Assembly: GCA_019637855.1 (NCBI GenBank)
Contig: JAHBUX010000006.1
Coordinates: 62,001-126,000, forward strand
Length of the DNA: 64,000 nucleotides
Reading direction: 5' to 3'
From: Bdellovibrionales bacterium
GTDB taxonomy: Bacteria > Bdellovibrionota > Bdellovibrionia > Bdellovibrionales > UBA1609
The notes below the pieces were generated by a model. It did no database searches. It saw only the letters and a list, made by a program, of their open reading frames with translations, and was not told the origin of the DNA. Positions 44,147 through 53,093 of the stretch are shown here, in pieces (position 1 is the first letter of the stretch; every line of letters begins with the position of its first letter). A program made the position numbers and the translations under genes.

Positions 44147-44713
44147 TCAGTAGATTTTTTGCTGACGTTCTATGGTGTTGATAAGATTTTGCCGCATGAG
44201 TTTAGCCATCTTGTCGTCGGGGGCCAGAGTGAGCACTTGTTCAATGTATTCGAGCGCCAGCTTGGGCTGGTCAAAGCCAATTAAGAGTTGAGCGGTCATG
44301 GTTAGGGTGACTAGATCTCTGGGATCTTTTTCTAACGATTGTAAGAGGTATCTTAGCGCGTCGCCGAGCTGACCAAGGGCGCGCAAGGATTTCGCGTAGT
44401 CGACCAAGCCCCTAGCTGTCGGGCCTTCCATTACCAGGGCACGGCCGAAACACTTTAAGCTGTCTTCAAACTTATTTTGTTTAAAATAGAAGTGCCCGAG
44501 CGAGGTCCAATTGCGGAAATTGGCAGGCTCTATGGCGGTCAGAGCTAAGATGGCGTGTTCTTCGGCTATGGAGTCACCGGTGTGTCGCGCGTCCTGGATC
44601 TCTCGCCGCAGCTGGCTTGCGGGTGAAAGCCAGTGCGCGCATTCGTCGCCAGGAACTGCGGTCGCGGGTAAACTTGCCACAAAAGAAAGCCAAAGAAGGA
44701 GAGCGCGAGTCAT
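44147..44713 (-). CDS. Exported TPR-repeat protein
   Basis: A 188-residue protein with a signal peptide (ALLLWLSFVASLPATAV). From about residue 55 it has roughly three tetratricopeptide repeats (NWTSLGHFYFKQNKFEDSLK, then LVDYAKSLRALGQLGDALRY and TMTAQLLIGFDQPKLALEY), giving a protein-binding scaffold in the periplasm. The partner is unknown. One lone cysteine lies near the mature N-terminus (DECAHWL). It is 34 bp downstream of the J-domain-like gene start, on the same strand. Confidence 0.8.
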   Translation of the reverse strand: MTRALLLWLSFVASLPATAVPGDECAHWLSPASQLRREIQDARHTGDSIAEEHAILALTAIEPANFRNWTSLGHFYFKQNKFEDSLKCFGRALVMEGPTARGLVDYAKSLRALGQLGDALRYLLQSLEKDPRDLVTLTMTAQLLIGFDQPKLALEYIEQVLTLAPDDKMAKLMRQNLINTIERQQKIY

Positions 44714-44760
44714 GTCGCATGCAAAGGCAATTTTCAGACCAAGCGTATGTCGACACCGCG

Positions 44761-45015
44761 TTAGCGACCCAGGATGCGGTCCAACTCGCCTTTCGAGTCG
44801 AGCTCGGCCAACTCAGTAAAGCCACCGATCAATTTCTCATCGAAAAATATCTGCGGCACCGTACGCATACCCGTGCGTTCGACCAGCGCCTTCATCTCGG
44901 CCGGCCCGTCCACGCTGATCTCTTTGAACTCAACGCCTTTATGGCTCAGCAAAGCCTTGGCGCGTTCGCAGAAAGGGCAGTAGGCGACGCGGGTGTAAAC
45001 GGTAATGGCAGGCAT
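44761..45015 (-). CDS. grxC: Glutaredoxin, GrxC type
   Basis: An 84-residue dithiol glutaredoxin that reduces disulfides with glutathione in the cytosol. The active site is AYCPFCERAKALL, the cis-Pro region GMRTVPQIFFDEKLIGGF. The length is that of E. coli GrxC. The first 70 bp overlap, in another frame, the 3' end of the upstream Dus gene. Confidence 0.93.
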   Translation of the reverse strand: MPAITVYTRVAYCPFCERAKALLSHKGVEFKEISVDGPAEMKALVERTGMRTVPQIFFDEKLIGGFTELAELDSKGELDRILGR

Positions 45016-45986
45016 TTGGACTCCCGTATTCGTTCACGCAAAAAATCTTGGGCTTGCGTAGCCTGCGTGAACAGCTTGGCCTGCGCAAACCATAAAGCGG
45101 CGGTTGCATCCGCTGCCGCCCAATAGCGCAGCATTTGCTTTAACCGTGCCACCGCATAGGCTTCGCCTCGATAGGCGAGTGTGGAAGCAAAAAACTCAGT
45201 CAAAAACTGCAAGGGCTCGAAATCATAACTCGCCGTCACGCCCAAGATCTCAGCGCGGATCTCATGCGCCAAGGTGGGGCGTCGGACCAGTCCGCGCCCC
45301 AGTGCCACGCGTTCAACGCCTGAGGCAAGAGCGCACGCATGATAGTCGCTCACGCCCCATATTTCACCGTTGGCCAAGAAAGGCAGGCGGCGGCCCACCT
45401 TCATGCGTGCGATGTATTCCCAGTGCGCTGGCGGCTGATACATTTCTTTTTTGGTGCGCGCATGCACAACAATATGGCTCGCTCCGGCCTCATCGACCGC
45501 GGCCGCGATCTCGCGATGAAACTCCTTGTGGTCGAAGCCAAGACGCACTTTCGCCGTCACCGGAATCTCTGCCGGCAGCGCTGCGCGAATAGCCTTGGTG
45601 ACTTCATACAGGCGCTCGGGCTTTTGCAAAAGTGCGGCGCCACCGTCATGACGATTTACGGTCTTGGCCGGGCAACCGAAGTTGATATCAATGCCCGGCG
45701 CGCCGAGTGCTGCCACGCGCGCGGCGTTTTCCGCCATCGGCCCGCTTTGGCCACCCAGGAGCTGCACGAACACAGGTGTACCCGCGCGCGTCTTACCCCC
45801 TTGTTCCAGTTCGGGGCAATAGCGGCGAAATACGTGATCGGGTAGAAGTTTGTCAGTGACGCGCACGAATTCGGTGACCATGCGGTCTACACCACCGATT
45901 GCACTCAGTTGTTCGCGCAAAACCCAATCCAAAACGCCCTCCATGGGCGCCAGTTGGATTAGCGGCGGGCCAGCCGACGAATGCAC
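44946..45986 (-). CDS. tRNA-dihydrouridine synthase, DusC-like
   Basis: A 346-residue FMN enzyme of the dihydrouridine synthase family, closer to DusC: PLIQLAPMEGVLDWVLREQL, PVFVQLLGGQSGPMAENAAR, DINFGCPAKTVNRHDGGAALL with the catalytic cysteine, VTAKVRLGFDHK and VHARTKKEMYQPPAHWEYIA, then PFLANGEIW. The last about 23 residues (from ESKCLPLPF onward) are low complexity and lie in the 70-bp overlap with grxC, suggesting that the original stop was lost. The start overlaps the EVE-domain gene by 28 bp. Confidence 0.92.
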   Translation of the reverse strand: MHSSAGPPLIQLAPMEGVLDWVLREQLSAIGGVDRMVTEFVRVTDKLLPDHVFRRYCPELEQGGKTRAGTPVFVQLLGGQSGPMAENAARVAALGAPGIDINFGCPAKTVNRHDGGAALLQKPERLYEVTKAIRAALPAEIPVTAKVRLGFDHKEFHREIAAAVDEAGASHIVVHARTKKEMYQPPAHWEYIARMKVGRRLPFLANGEIWGVSDYHACALASGVERVALGRGLVRRPTLAHEIRAEILGVTASYDFEPLQFLTEFFASTLAYRGEAYAVARLKQMLRYWAAADATAALWFAQAKLFTQATQAQDFLRERIRESKCLPLPFTPASPTALSANAPRLC

Positions 45987-46417
45987 TCAAACTCCTTAGC
46001 TGTAGCCGGCTGAATAGATAGGCGTTGGCCTTTTTTCAGCACCAGCATGTCCTTGAGCTCTTTCGTCGCGCGCAGCTCTGCCAAACTCACCAGACGGGGA
46101 AATTTCTCGACGAATTTGACCCGTACGCAGTACCAAATCGGTTTATCTTTGGTGGCTTTCGGGTCGTAGTACTCGGACTTTTTATCGAATTGGCTGGGAT
46201 CAGGTTCGGCCACACTCGCCACTTTTGCCACCCCCGCCACGCCCGGAGGTTCACAGCTCGAGTGATAAAACAGCACGCTATCGCCCACCTTCATGTCGTT
46301 TCTCATAAAGTTGCGTGCCTGATAGTTGCGAACGCCGTCCCACAGGGAGGTCTCGCGTTTTTTAAGCTCGTCGATCGAGAACACATCGGGTTCTGATTTC
46401 ATCAGCCAGTATTGCAT
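45959..46417 (-). CDS. EVE-domain protein
   Basis: A 152-residue EVE (PUA-like) domain protein that in relatives binds modified nucleobases in DNA or RNA. Segments: MQYWLMKSEPDVFSIDEL, LWDGVRNYQARNFMRNDM, GDSVLFYHSSCEPPGVAGVA and PIWYCVRVKFVEKF. The ATG at 46417 is the family start; a longer in-frame extension lacks similarity and overlaps the divergent fumC leader. It is the first gene of a minus-strand run EVE-Dus-grxC. Confidence 0.92.
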   Translation of the reverse strand: MQYWLMKSEPDVFSIDELKKRETSLWDGVRNYQARNFMRNDMKVGDSVLFYHSSCEPPGVAGVAKVASVAEPDPSQFDKKSEYYDPKATKDKPIWYCVRVKFVEKFPRLVSLAELRATKELKDMLVLKKGQRLSIQPATAKEFECIRRLARR

Positions 46418-46520
46418 AGGGAAGATTCCTATCTGAAGGCAGCGCGCAAGTCCAACTTTTGGATGCAAATAGATAGGAAAACCGGCTACTTTCATGGGTT
46501 CGCAAACTCTAGGAGATAAC

Positions 46521-47915
46521 GTGGCTTTTCGTACTGAGAAAGACAGCATGGGAGAGATCCAGGTTCCGGCCGAGCGCCTCTGGGGGGCCCAAACTCAACG
46601 TTCGATTCAAAACTTCAAAATCGGCGGTGATCGTTTCCCGCGCGAAATGATCCGCGCCTTGGGTGTTCTTAAGAAAAGCGCTGCCCGCGCCAACGAAAAG
46701 CTGGGCCTGCTAGCGCCGGAGAAAGCCAAACCTATCATTCAGGCGGCCGACGAAGTGATGCAAGGGCAATGGGATAGTGAATTCCCGCTGGTGGTGTGGC
46801 AGACGGGTAGTGGCACGCAAACGAATATGAACGCCAATGAGGTTATCGCCAATCGCGCCCTGATACTGAAGGGGCATAAGCTCGGCGAAAAGCACATTCA
46901 TCCCAACGACGATGTCAACAAGGCGCAGTCGTCGAACGACACCTTTCCCACCGCCATGCATATTGCGGTGGCCGAGCGCGTGCATCACTACCTGATTCCG
47001 CAGCTGCAGAAGTTGGCCAACGCGCTTAAGAGCAAACAAAAAGAATTCCAAGACATCGTCAAGATTGGTCGGACGCACTTGATGGATGCGACGCCACTCA
47101 CGCTCGGGCAAGAGTTCTCGGGCTACGTAACGCAAGTTGAAAACGACATCACGCGCTTGAACACCTCTCTGCCGCATGTGTTTCAGCTCGCTCTTGGCGG
47201 CACCGCAGTCGGCACGGGACTGAACACGCACCAACATTTTGCCGAGACGGCGGCTAAGATGATTGCGGAAGAGACGGGTTTGCCGTTTGTCAGCGCGCCG
47301 AACAAGTTCGAAGCTCTCGCGGCTCATGATGCCCTGGTGCAAATGTCGGGCACTTTAAAAACCATCGCCTGCAGTTTGATGAAAATCGCCAATGACTTTC
47401 GCTTGCTGGGTTCAGGCCCGCGTTGCGGGATCGGCGAGCTGATTTTGCCTGCCAATGAGCCGGGTAGTTCCATTATGCCGGGCAAAGTGAACCCCACGCA
47501 GTCCGAAGCCATGACTATGGTGTGTGCGCAGGTGATCGGCAACGATATGGCCGTGGCCGTCGGTGGGGCGACGGGGCACTTTGAGCTCAATGTGTTTAAA
47601 CCTTTGATCGTCTTCAACGTGCTCAACAGCATTCGTTTGCTCGGAGATGCGGCCGAATCCTTCCGTGAAAACTGCGTGGAAGGCACCGAGGCCAATTTGC
47701 CGCAGATCAAAAAGCACCTAGAGAACAGCTTGATGTTAGTGACGGCTCTCAACTCGCATATCGGTTACGACAATGCGGCCAAGATCGCCAAGGCCGCCTG
47801 GGAGCGCGGCACCACTTTGAAAGAAGAGGCGCTGCGTTCGGGTTTGCTCGACGAAGCGAAGTTTGATGCGGTCGTGCGGCCTGAGAAAATGATTGGACCG
47901 GACGGCATCGGATGA
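46521..47915 (+). CDS. fumC: Fumarate hydratase class II FumC
   Basis: A 464-residue iron-independent fumarase of the citric acid cycle, fumarate to L-malate. Family motifs: [72 protein letters not shown] and the signature [15 protein letters not shown]. The GTG at 46521 is chosen because AGGAGATAAC precedes it; an ATG 27 bp earlier has no site. The stop overlaps the next gene by 4 bp (ATGA). Confidence 0.97.
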   Translation: MAFRTEKDSMGEIQVPAERLWGAQTQRSIQNFKIGGDRFPREMIRALGVLKKSAARANEKLGLLAPEKAKPIIQAADEVMQGQWDSEFPLVVWQTGSGTQTNMNANEVIANRALILKGHKLGEKHIHPNDDVNKAQSSNDTFPTAMHIAVAERVHHYLIPQLQKLANALKSKQKEFQDIVKIGRTHLMDATPLTLGQEFSGYVTQVENDITRLNTSLPHVFQLALGGTAVGTGLNTHQHFAETAAKMIAEETGLPFVSAPNKFEALAAHDALVQMSGTLKTIACSLMKIANDFRLLGSGPRCGIGELILPANEPGSSIMPGKVNPTQSEAMTMVCAQVIGNDMAVAVGGATGHFELNVFKPLIVFNVLNSIRLLGDAAESFRENCVEGTEANLPQIKKHLENSLMLVTALNSHIGYDNAAKIAKAAWERGTTLKEEALRSGLLDEAKFDAVVRPEKMIGPDGIG

Positions 47916-48451
47916 GAGTTGGCGTCTTTTGCAGCTGCAGTGACAAGGTCAGCCCCTTCTTTCTCTCGGAGATCGAGAGTTTAGGGGAGACTTTGGCTAA
48001 GGATGGCCACGAGGTCATCTATGGCGGTGCCACGGGAGGCTGCATGGGACGTTTGGCTGACGGTGTAAGGGCCGGTGGTGGCCGCTTGGTTGGGGTTTTG
48101 CCCGAGATGGACTTTATGGACGGCCTCGAGCATGCCGGCCTGTGTGAACGCCATGTAGTGCGCGACCTGGCTAGCCGTAAGACCAAGATGAACGAGATCG
48201 CGGATGCTTTTATCATTTACCCGGGCGGAATCGGAACTCTCGACGAAGCCTTTGAAGTGCTGGCTTTGAAAAGCTGCGGAAGCTTACGGAAACCAGTGAT
48301 CTTTTATAACTTCATGGATGTGTGGACGCCTTTGATCCAGGCTATGGAGATCCTTGTGCAACAACAACTGATTCGTCACCCGCTCGACGAACTCCTGGTC
48401 GTGTTGGACAAACCCGAGCAGGTGCGTGAACATTTAAGGAAGCATGTCTGA
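47912..48451 (+). CDS. LOG-family protein (TIGR00730)
   Basis: A 179-residue Rossmann-fold protein of the LOG family, which includes cytokinin-activating phosphoribohydrolases and nucleotide 5'-monophosphate nucleosidases. Motifs: [46 protein letters not shown] and the catalytic [13 protein letters not shown]. It is coupled to fumC through an ATGA overlap and to the next gene by 8 bp. Cellular role is not evident; nucleotide salvage is the likely activity. Confidence 0.93.
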   Translation: MRVGVFCSCSDKVSPFFLSEIESLGETLAKDGHEVIYGGATGGCMGRLADGVRAGGGRLVGVLPEMDFMDGLEHAGLCERHVVRDLASRKTKMNEIADAFIIYPGGIGTLDEAFEVLALKSCGSLRKPVIFYNFMDVWTPLIQAMEILVQQQLIRHPLDELLVVLDKPEQVREHLRKHV

Positions 48452-49322
48452 GCTGCTAAGCAATCCCAAGTTGCAATGGATGTCGGGAGAATATCTCAGG
48501 CCGTACGTTTACGTACGCAATGAAAACCGTATTCCCGATCCGGGCAAAAAGTTTTCCGTCGACTGGTTCCCCATTCAACCCATGTTCAAAAATCCGCTGG
48601 CTATGGACGAAGTCGACTTTGCCGATCAGATTCTGCGTTTGGAATCGCGCGCTTTTGCGGCCACCAATATGCCGATGCCGCGCTGGGTGTTTTACGATTG
48701 CGCCATTATGCCGGGCTTTGTGGCCGGTTACGCCATTCATCGTTCGAAGGCCAGCAAAGAGATGCTCGATTTGCTGCAACCCATGGCCACCACCGAATGG
48801 CTGCCTATTTCGCTGTTTATTATCATTCCCACGATGGCGCCCAAGGAGTGGGTGGCGCACAACCTGTGCTCGGTCAATTCCCTCTTGCCAGCCGAGCAGT
48901 CGATCTATGGCCTGGGCTTTCTGACCAAAGCCTTCGGCCTATGGTACGCCAATGTGGAGGTTTTGTGTGGGGTTACCCAATGGGCCAGTCCGGCGGTGCG
49001 CCTGCATACCCATTATGGCGATTTTGAGGTCTTAACCGCTTATACGCCCGTTCATAGCTATGCTCGCACGCTGACTTATCGTATGGTGACCGACTCTAAG
49101 GAGTGGAAACGCTTCTTTTCTCGTGAACAGGCGCCGGATTTTACTGCTAAATACCAGGATGCAGGATTTCAGGTAGACCCTAAAAACGATGAGAGTTTGA
49201 AGGCTTTTCAGAGGAAACTCGAGGCAGGCGGCGTGCGTTATTACCTTAACGCCACCCAGATTCGGACTGAACCGCTAGACAGCGCATTGCAAGTTTACAA
49301 ACGCACGTCGAACAAAGGATAA
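48444..49322 (+). CDS. Conserved-looking protein of unknown function
   Basis: A 292-residue soluble protein with no family I recognise. It lacks signal peptide and membrane helices. It is rich in aromatic and Pro residues (YLRPYVYVRNENRIPDPGKK, PRWVFYDCAIMPGFVAGY, GLGFLTKAFGLWYANVE). The compact central hydrophobic part may be a beta-rich barrel or lipocalin-like fold such as that of acetoacetate decarboxylase, but this is a guess. It starts 8 bp inside the LOG gene, so translation is coupled. Confidence 0.7.
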   Translation: MSELLSNPKLQWMSGEYLRPYVYVRNENRIPDPGKKFSVDWFPIQPMFKNPLAMDEVDFADQILRLESRAFAATNMPMPRWVFYDCAIMPGFVAGYAIHRSKASKEMLDLLQPMATTEWLPISLFIIIPTMAPKEWVAHNLCSVNSLLPAEQSIYGLGFLTKAFGLWYANVEVLCGVTQWASPAVRLHTHYGDFEVLTAYTPVHSYARTLTYRMVTDSKEWKRFFSREQAPDFTAKYQDAGFQVDPKNDESLKAFQRKLEAGGVRYYLNATQIRTEPLDSALQVYKRTSNKG

Positions 49323-49329
49323 TGGATCA

Positions 49330-49749
49330 ATGATACAATTGCCGGCCGTTGCTAAGAAAGTGTTCTATCCCTGTAAGAAGTGCGAAACCGACCGCTACCA
49401 GGTGGTGACTGCACACACCTCAGCGACTGGCGCGCGCCTCGAATGCGAAGTTTGCAAAACCAAAAACACCTTTAAACTTGAAGAGCCAAAAACCACCCGC
49501 GCCCGCTCGACGGTGCCGAAGAAGGGCTCTGCGTCCACTCGCGCGGCCGCTCACGTGGCCCGTTGGACGGAGTTACGCGATAAGACAGAGGGTAAGCCCA
49601 CTCCGTACACCATGAAGTCGGCATTTGAAGTTGGCTCGGTGGTGCAACATCCGAAGTTCGGTGTTGGCTTTGTGGTGCAGATCACCGGTCAGTCGATTCA
49701 TGTGATCTTCGAAGATGCTGAACGTTCTTTGGTTCATAACCGCACTTAA
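49330..49749 (+). CDS. Zinc-ribbon protein with C-terminal Tudor/CarD-like barrel
   Basis: A 139-residue protein. The N-terminus has a zinc-ribbon-like pair YPCKKCETD and LECEVCKTK (four cysteines). A basic, Ala/Lys/Thr linker follows, and the last 45 residues form a small barrel: FEVGSVVQHPKFGVGFVV then SIHVIFEDAERSLVHNR. Such barrels occur in proteins that contact RNA polymerase or RNA; binding is inferred. It lies 7 bp after the preceding gene and 8 bp before the next, so it is part of a forward operon from fumC to bolA. Confidence 0.72.
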   Translation: MIQLPAVAKKVFYPCKKCETDRYQVVTAHTSATGARLECEVCKTKNTFKLEEPKTTRARSTVPKKGSASTRAAAHVARWTELRDKTEGKPTPYTMKSAFEVGSVVQHPKFGVGFVVQITGQSIHVIFEDAERSLVHNRT

Positions 49750-49757
49750 AATCTGAC

Positions 49758-50807
49758 ATGCGTTTTCTGACCTTCAATCTGTGGCACGGTCTGAGCCCTA
49801 CAAGCCCCGTGGCCTTTGAAGGTCTCGAGCCCTCTGAACGTCGTCGGCTGCGCGAAGAGCTGCAGATTGAAGTCATCCGACAAGCTCAGCCCGATGTTTG
49901 CTTCTTTCAGGAGGTCAACCCGGTCGTTAGGCGCGCGCCCTTGATCGCTGAGCGCTTGGGTATGGACGTCACCTACCAGCCCGATTTAGTGGGCTTAAAA
50001 CTCTTCGGCTTAGGGCTGCCATTCAATTTAAATTCCGGATTGGTCATAATGACCTCAAAGCGCTTTGGCGTAAAACGGATAGAGGGTGTGTCGCTCTCGC
50101 GCCCTGGCCTCAGTTTGGTGCATAGCTGGGGCAGCTGGCAGTTAAAAGAAGAACGCTTCGCTCTCTTCAGCGAGACGCTTTTGCCGAAGTGGGGCCGCGT
50201 GCTTTTGGTCAACACCCACTTGCACCACGGTTTGGAGTCCACCACAGAATACTTGGATGAATTGGAAAAATTGGGGCGTGAGCTGGAGCTTTCCAATGCC
50301 CTGATGTCTGAACTCAAGGATCGTCTGGCGCAAGGCAATCAACGCCGCAATCAAGAGCTTAGCGTCTTGCTGAGGGCTTTGCAGCGTTTAGAGAAGCGCT
50401 ACGAGGCGGTGGTTTTGGGGGGCGACTTCAATGCCTCGCCGGCCAGTGAGTTGGGGCAGATGCTCAGGGAGATGGGCTTTCGCGATGTGTGGCAAGAGAG
50501 CCACGGCAGTAGTGAGCCGGGCTTGACCTATGATCACACCGCCAATCAGGCCAATCACAAGCTCCAGAGCCGGTTCCCGCTCACCATGGTGGTTGAGGAT
50601 CTGTCTTTTTCCACCAAGGTCAAAGATGCGCTGATGGGCCTCGCGCGTAAACACGAAAACCGCCCGCGCCGCATAGACTACCTCTGGGTTCGCTCGGCCA
50701 ACGTAGAACTAAAGGTAAAAAAAGCAGAGATGATTGGATATCCGAACCGCGAAGACCTAGCGCCGTCAGATCATTTTGGTGTAATAGCAGACATCGAACC
50801 CGTATAA
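49758..50807 (+). CDS. Endonuclease/exonuclease/phosphatase-family hydrolase
   Basis: A 349-residue metal-dependent hydrolase of the EEP superfamily, without signal peptide. Active-site boxes in order: LTFNLWHGL (Asn), VCFFQEVNP (Glu), VLLVNTHLHHG (His), VVLGGDFNASP (Asp/Asn), RRIDYLWVRS and the final PSDHFGVIADI. Substrate could be DNA, a phosphoinositide-like compound or sphingomyelin. It has an unusual charged helical insert between the NTHLHHG and GGDFNA boxes (LEKLGRELELSNALMSELKD). Confidence 0.88.
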   Translation: MRFLTFNLWHGLSPTSPVAFEGLEPSERRRLREELQIEVIRQAQPDVCFFQEVNPVVRRAPLIAERLGMDVTYQPDLVGLKLFGLGLPFNLNSGLVIMTSKRFGVKRIEGVSLSRPGLSLVHSWGSWQLKEERFALFSETLLPKWGRVLLVNTHLHHGLESTTEYLDELEKLGRELELSNALMSELKDRLAQGNQRRNQELSVLLRALQRLEKRYEAVVLGGDFNASPASELGQMLREMGFRDVWQESHGSSEPGLTYDHTANQANHKLQSRFPLTMVVEDLSFSTKVKDALMGLARKHENRPRRIDYLWVRSANVELKVKKAEMIGYPNREDLAPSDHFGVIADIEPV

Positions 50808-50818
50808 AGGATGAATCG

Positions 50819-51151
50819 ATGGGCCCCTGGGAAATGGTGATCCGAGAAAAACTAACCAGCGTTCTCTCGCCTTCGCATTTAGAGCTTGTCAATGAGAGTG
50901 CCTCGCACGGCCTAAAACCTGAGGCCGAAAAGCACTTCCGAGTGATCGCCGTCTCCGAATTCTTCAACGATATGTCAAGAATCGACCGCCATCGTCGCGT
51001 TCATGAGATCCTGGCTGCCGAATTGCGCGATCATGTGCATGCTTTGAGCGTTCAGGCCTTCACTCCTGTGGAGTGGCGCGAGAAAAACGGGGCTACATTT
51101 GCTTCGCCCGCCTGTTTGGGTGGGGGCAAGCGGGAGAGCAGGGTTAAGTAG
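50819..51151 (+). CDS. bolA: BolA-family protein
   Basis: A 110-residue BolA-like protein. Segments: IREKLTSVLSPSHLELVNES, EKHFRVIAVSEFFNDM and the helix SRIDRHRRVHEILAAELRD with the conserved RxxxVH residues, then VHALSVQAFTPVEW. BolA proteins work with CGFS monothiol glutaredoxins in iron-sulfur handling; no such glutaredoxin is in the window (the GrxC at 44761 is the dithiol type). A 20-residue C-terminal tail (from REKNGATF) is extra. AAGGA precedes the ATG. Confidence 0.9.
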   Translation: MGPWEMVIREKLTSVLSPSHLELVNESASHGLKPEAEKHFRVIAVSEFFNDMSRIDRHRRVHEILAAELRDHVHALSVQAFTPVEWREKNGATFASPACLGGGKRESRVK

Positions 51152-51317
51152 ACAAGTCCGCAAGCTGTCGCTTGAGTTGCTCCATAAGCTGAGCCAACCG
51201 AGCCTCGTCTTCTTTTGGGGGCTGAGGTTCCGCCTTAACCGCAAGCTCATCCAGTTGGATTTTCAGCTTACGGCATAATTCTTGGACGCCACTGGCGCTA
51301 TCGCTCTTCGTCTTCAT
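51144..51317 (-). CDS. Possible small charged coiled-coil protein
   Basis: A 57-residue reading frame starting at the ATG 51317: rich in Lys, Glu, Leu, Gln, with heptad-like spacing (ELCRKLKIQLDELAVKAE, LAQLMEQLKRQLADL). The composition looks like a real protein rather than a shadow, as it lies mostly in an otherwise empty gap. It overlaps the bolA stop by 8 bp. The ribosome site is weak. Function unknown. Confidence 0.42.
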   Translation of the reverse strand: MKTKSDSASGVQELCRKLKIQLDELAVKAEPQPPKEDEARLAQLMEQLKRQLADLST

Positions 51318-51322
51318 AGGCT

Positions 51323-51341
51323 TAAGTCTAAGTCTAAGTCT
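51323..51341. repeat. Short tandem repeat of a hexanucleotide
   Basis: The unit AAGTCT occurs three times in tandem between the small gene start (51317) and ettA. Probably slippage-derived; its position upstream of the minus-strand ATG could alter the leader of that frame. Confidence 0.45.
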
Positions 51342-51419
51342 ACGGATCAGTGAAGCCCTTTGACAAGAGTTAAAGAGCGGAATAAGCCAAAGAATTCCAC
51401 TCTCTCGAGGAGAAACCGC

Positions 51420-53093
51420 ATGAATGAAATCATCTATACGATGAAGGGCGTGAGCAAAGTCTATCCGCCGAACCGTTACGTGCTTAAAGACATCTATCTG
51501 TCTTATTTTTACGGCGCAAAGATCGGTGTTCTCGGTTTGAACGGCGCTGGTAAATCCACTCTGCTTAGAATTATGGCTGGTACCGACCATGAGTTTCTCG
51601 GCGAAGCCTTTCCGGCGCGCGATTTCAAAGTCGGTTATCTCGAGCAAGATCCAAAGCTCGACGAGACAAAAACGGTGAAAGAAAACATCATGGATGGTTT
51701 GGGCGAGATCAATGATCTGCTCAAAGAGTTTCAAGCTATCTCGGACAAATTCTCTGATCCTGACCTGGACCCCGATCAGATGGAAAAGCTGATCGAAAAA
51801 CAGGGCAAGATCCAAGAGAAGATCGAGGCGCAAGACGGTTGGGCCATTGATCAAAAGATCGAGCAGGCGGCCGATGCGCTTCGTTGTCCTCCGGGGGACT
51901 GGTCAGTTAAAAACCTCTCTGGCGGAGAGAAGCGGCGGGTGGCCTTGGCCCGTTTGCTGCTTTCGAATCCGGATATCCTGCTTTTGGATGAGCCGACCAA
52001 CCATCTCGATGCCGAATCAGTTGGCTGGCTTGAGAACTATCTGCACAAATTCCCTGGAACCGTGATCGCGGTGACCCACGATCGCTACTTCCTCGACAAT
52101 GTGGCGGGTTGGATTCTGGAGCTCGATCGCGGTGAGGGCATTCCCTGGAAGGGCAACTACACGTCGTGGTTGGAGCAAAAAGAAAAACGTCTAGAACAAC
52201 AAGAGAAAGCCGATCAGAAGCGCAATCGCACCTTGGAGCGCGAGCTCGAGTGGGTGCGCATGTCGCCACGCGCTCGGCAGGCCAAGGCCAAGTCGCGTCT
52301 TTCGGCCTATGAAGCCATGTTGAAAGAGCCCACGCCCGAGAAACTGCAAGAGATGCAGATCTACATTCCTCCTGGTCCGCGTTTGGGCGAAGTCGTTATC
52401 GAAGCGCAGAATGTGTCCAAAGCCTATGGCGATAAGCTGTTGTTCTCTGATTTGAATTTCAGCATCCCGCGGGGAGCGATGGTCGGTATCGTCGGTCCCA
52501 ACGGGGCGGGCAAGACCACTTTGTTCCGCATGATCACCGGTCAAGAGCAGCCCGATAGCGGCACCTTTAAAGTGGGTGAGACCGTGAAGCTCTCGTACCT
52601 GGATCAGGCGCGTTCCGACGTGAATCCGGAAAACACCGTATGGCAAGAGATCGCCAACAACCAGGATGTCGTGAAGCTCGGCTCGCGTGAGGTGCCGTCG
52701 CGAGCTTATGCTTCGTGGTTCGCCTTTACTGGCGATGCCCAACAAAAGCGCGTCAAAGATCTCTCGGGCGGGGAGCGCAACCGTCTATACATGGCCAAAA
52801 TGCTCAAGCAGGGTGGCAACGTTTTGCTCTTGGATGAGCCGACCAATGATCTGGATGTCAACACCATGCGAGCGCTCGAAGACGCTATGTTGGAGTTCGG
52901 CGGCTGTGTGGCGGTGATCTCTCACGACCGCTGGTTCTTGGATCGTGTGTGTACCCACATTCTGGCTTTCGAAGGTGATTCGAAGGTGGAGTTCTTCGCC
53001 GGCAACTACAGCGACTACGAAGCGGATCTTAAAAAGCGTCTTGGAGTGGATTCTCTCACGCCCAAGCGCATTCACTATCGCTCGATCAACTAG
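51420..53093 (+). CDS. ettA: Energy-dependent translational throttle protein EttA (ABC-F)
   Basis: A 557-residue ABC-F ATPase with two nucleotide-binding domains and no membrane part; EttA binds the ribosomal E site and gates the first elongation step according to ATP level. First domain: GLNGAGKSTLL, LSGGEKRRVALARLL, LLDEPTNHLD. The inter-domain linker (P-site tRNA interaction motif) is at about residues 240-305 (SWLEQKEKRLEQQEKADQKR). Second domain: GPNGAGKTTLF, LSGGERNRLYMAKML, LLDEPTNDLDVNT. Length is as in E. coli EttA. AGGAG precedes the ATG at 51420. The stop overlaps a convergent gene by 4 bp. Confidence 0.96.
   Translation: MNEIIYTMKGVSKVYPPNRYVLKDIYLSYFYGAKIGVLGLNGAGKSTLLRIMAGTDHEFLGEAFPARDFKVGYLEQDPKLDETKTVKENIMDGLGEINDLLKEFQAISDKFSDPDLDPDQMEKLIEKQGKIQEKIEAQDGWAIDQKIEQAADALRCPPGDWSVKNLSGGEKRRVALARLLLSNPDILLLDEPTNHLDAESVGWLENYLHKFPGTVIAVTHDRYFLDNVAGWILELDRGEGIPWKGNYTSWLEQKEKRLEQQEKADQKRNRTLERELEWVRMSPRARQAKAKSRLSAYEAMLKEPTPEKLQEMQIYIPPGPRLGEVVIEAQNVSKAYGDKLLFSDLNFSIPRGAMVGIVGPNGAGKTTLFRMITGQEQPDSGTFKVGETVKLSYLDQARSDVNPENTVWQEIANNQDVVKLGSREVPSRAYASWFAFTGDAQQKRVKDLSGGERNRLYMAKMLKQGGNVLLLDEPTNDLDVNTMRALEDAMLEFGGCVAVISHDRWFLDRVCTHILAFEGDSKVEFFAGNYSDYEADLKKRLGVDSLTPKRIHYRSIN

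Noticed and set aside
51318-51854. Extended minus-strand frame of 236 codons antisense to ettA
   Set aside because: Only the last 57 codons, outside ettA, look like protein; the rest is the antisense of ABC-F motifs.
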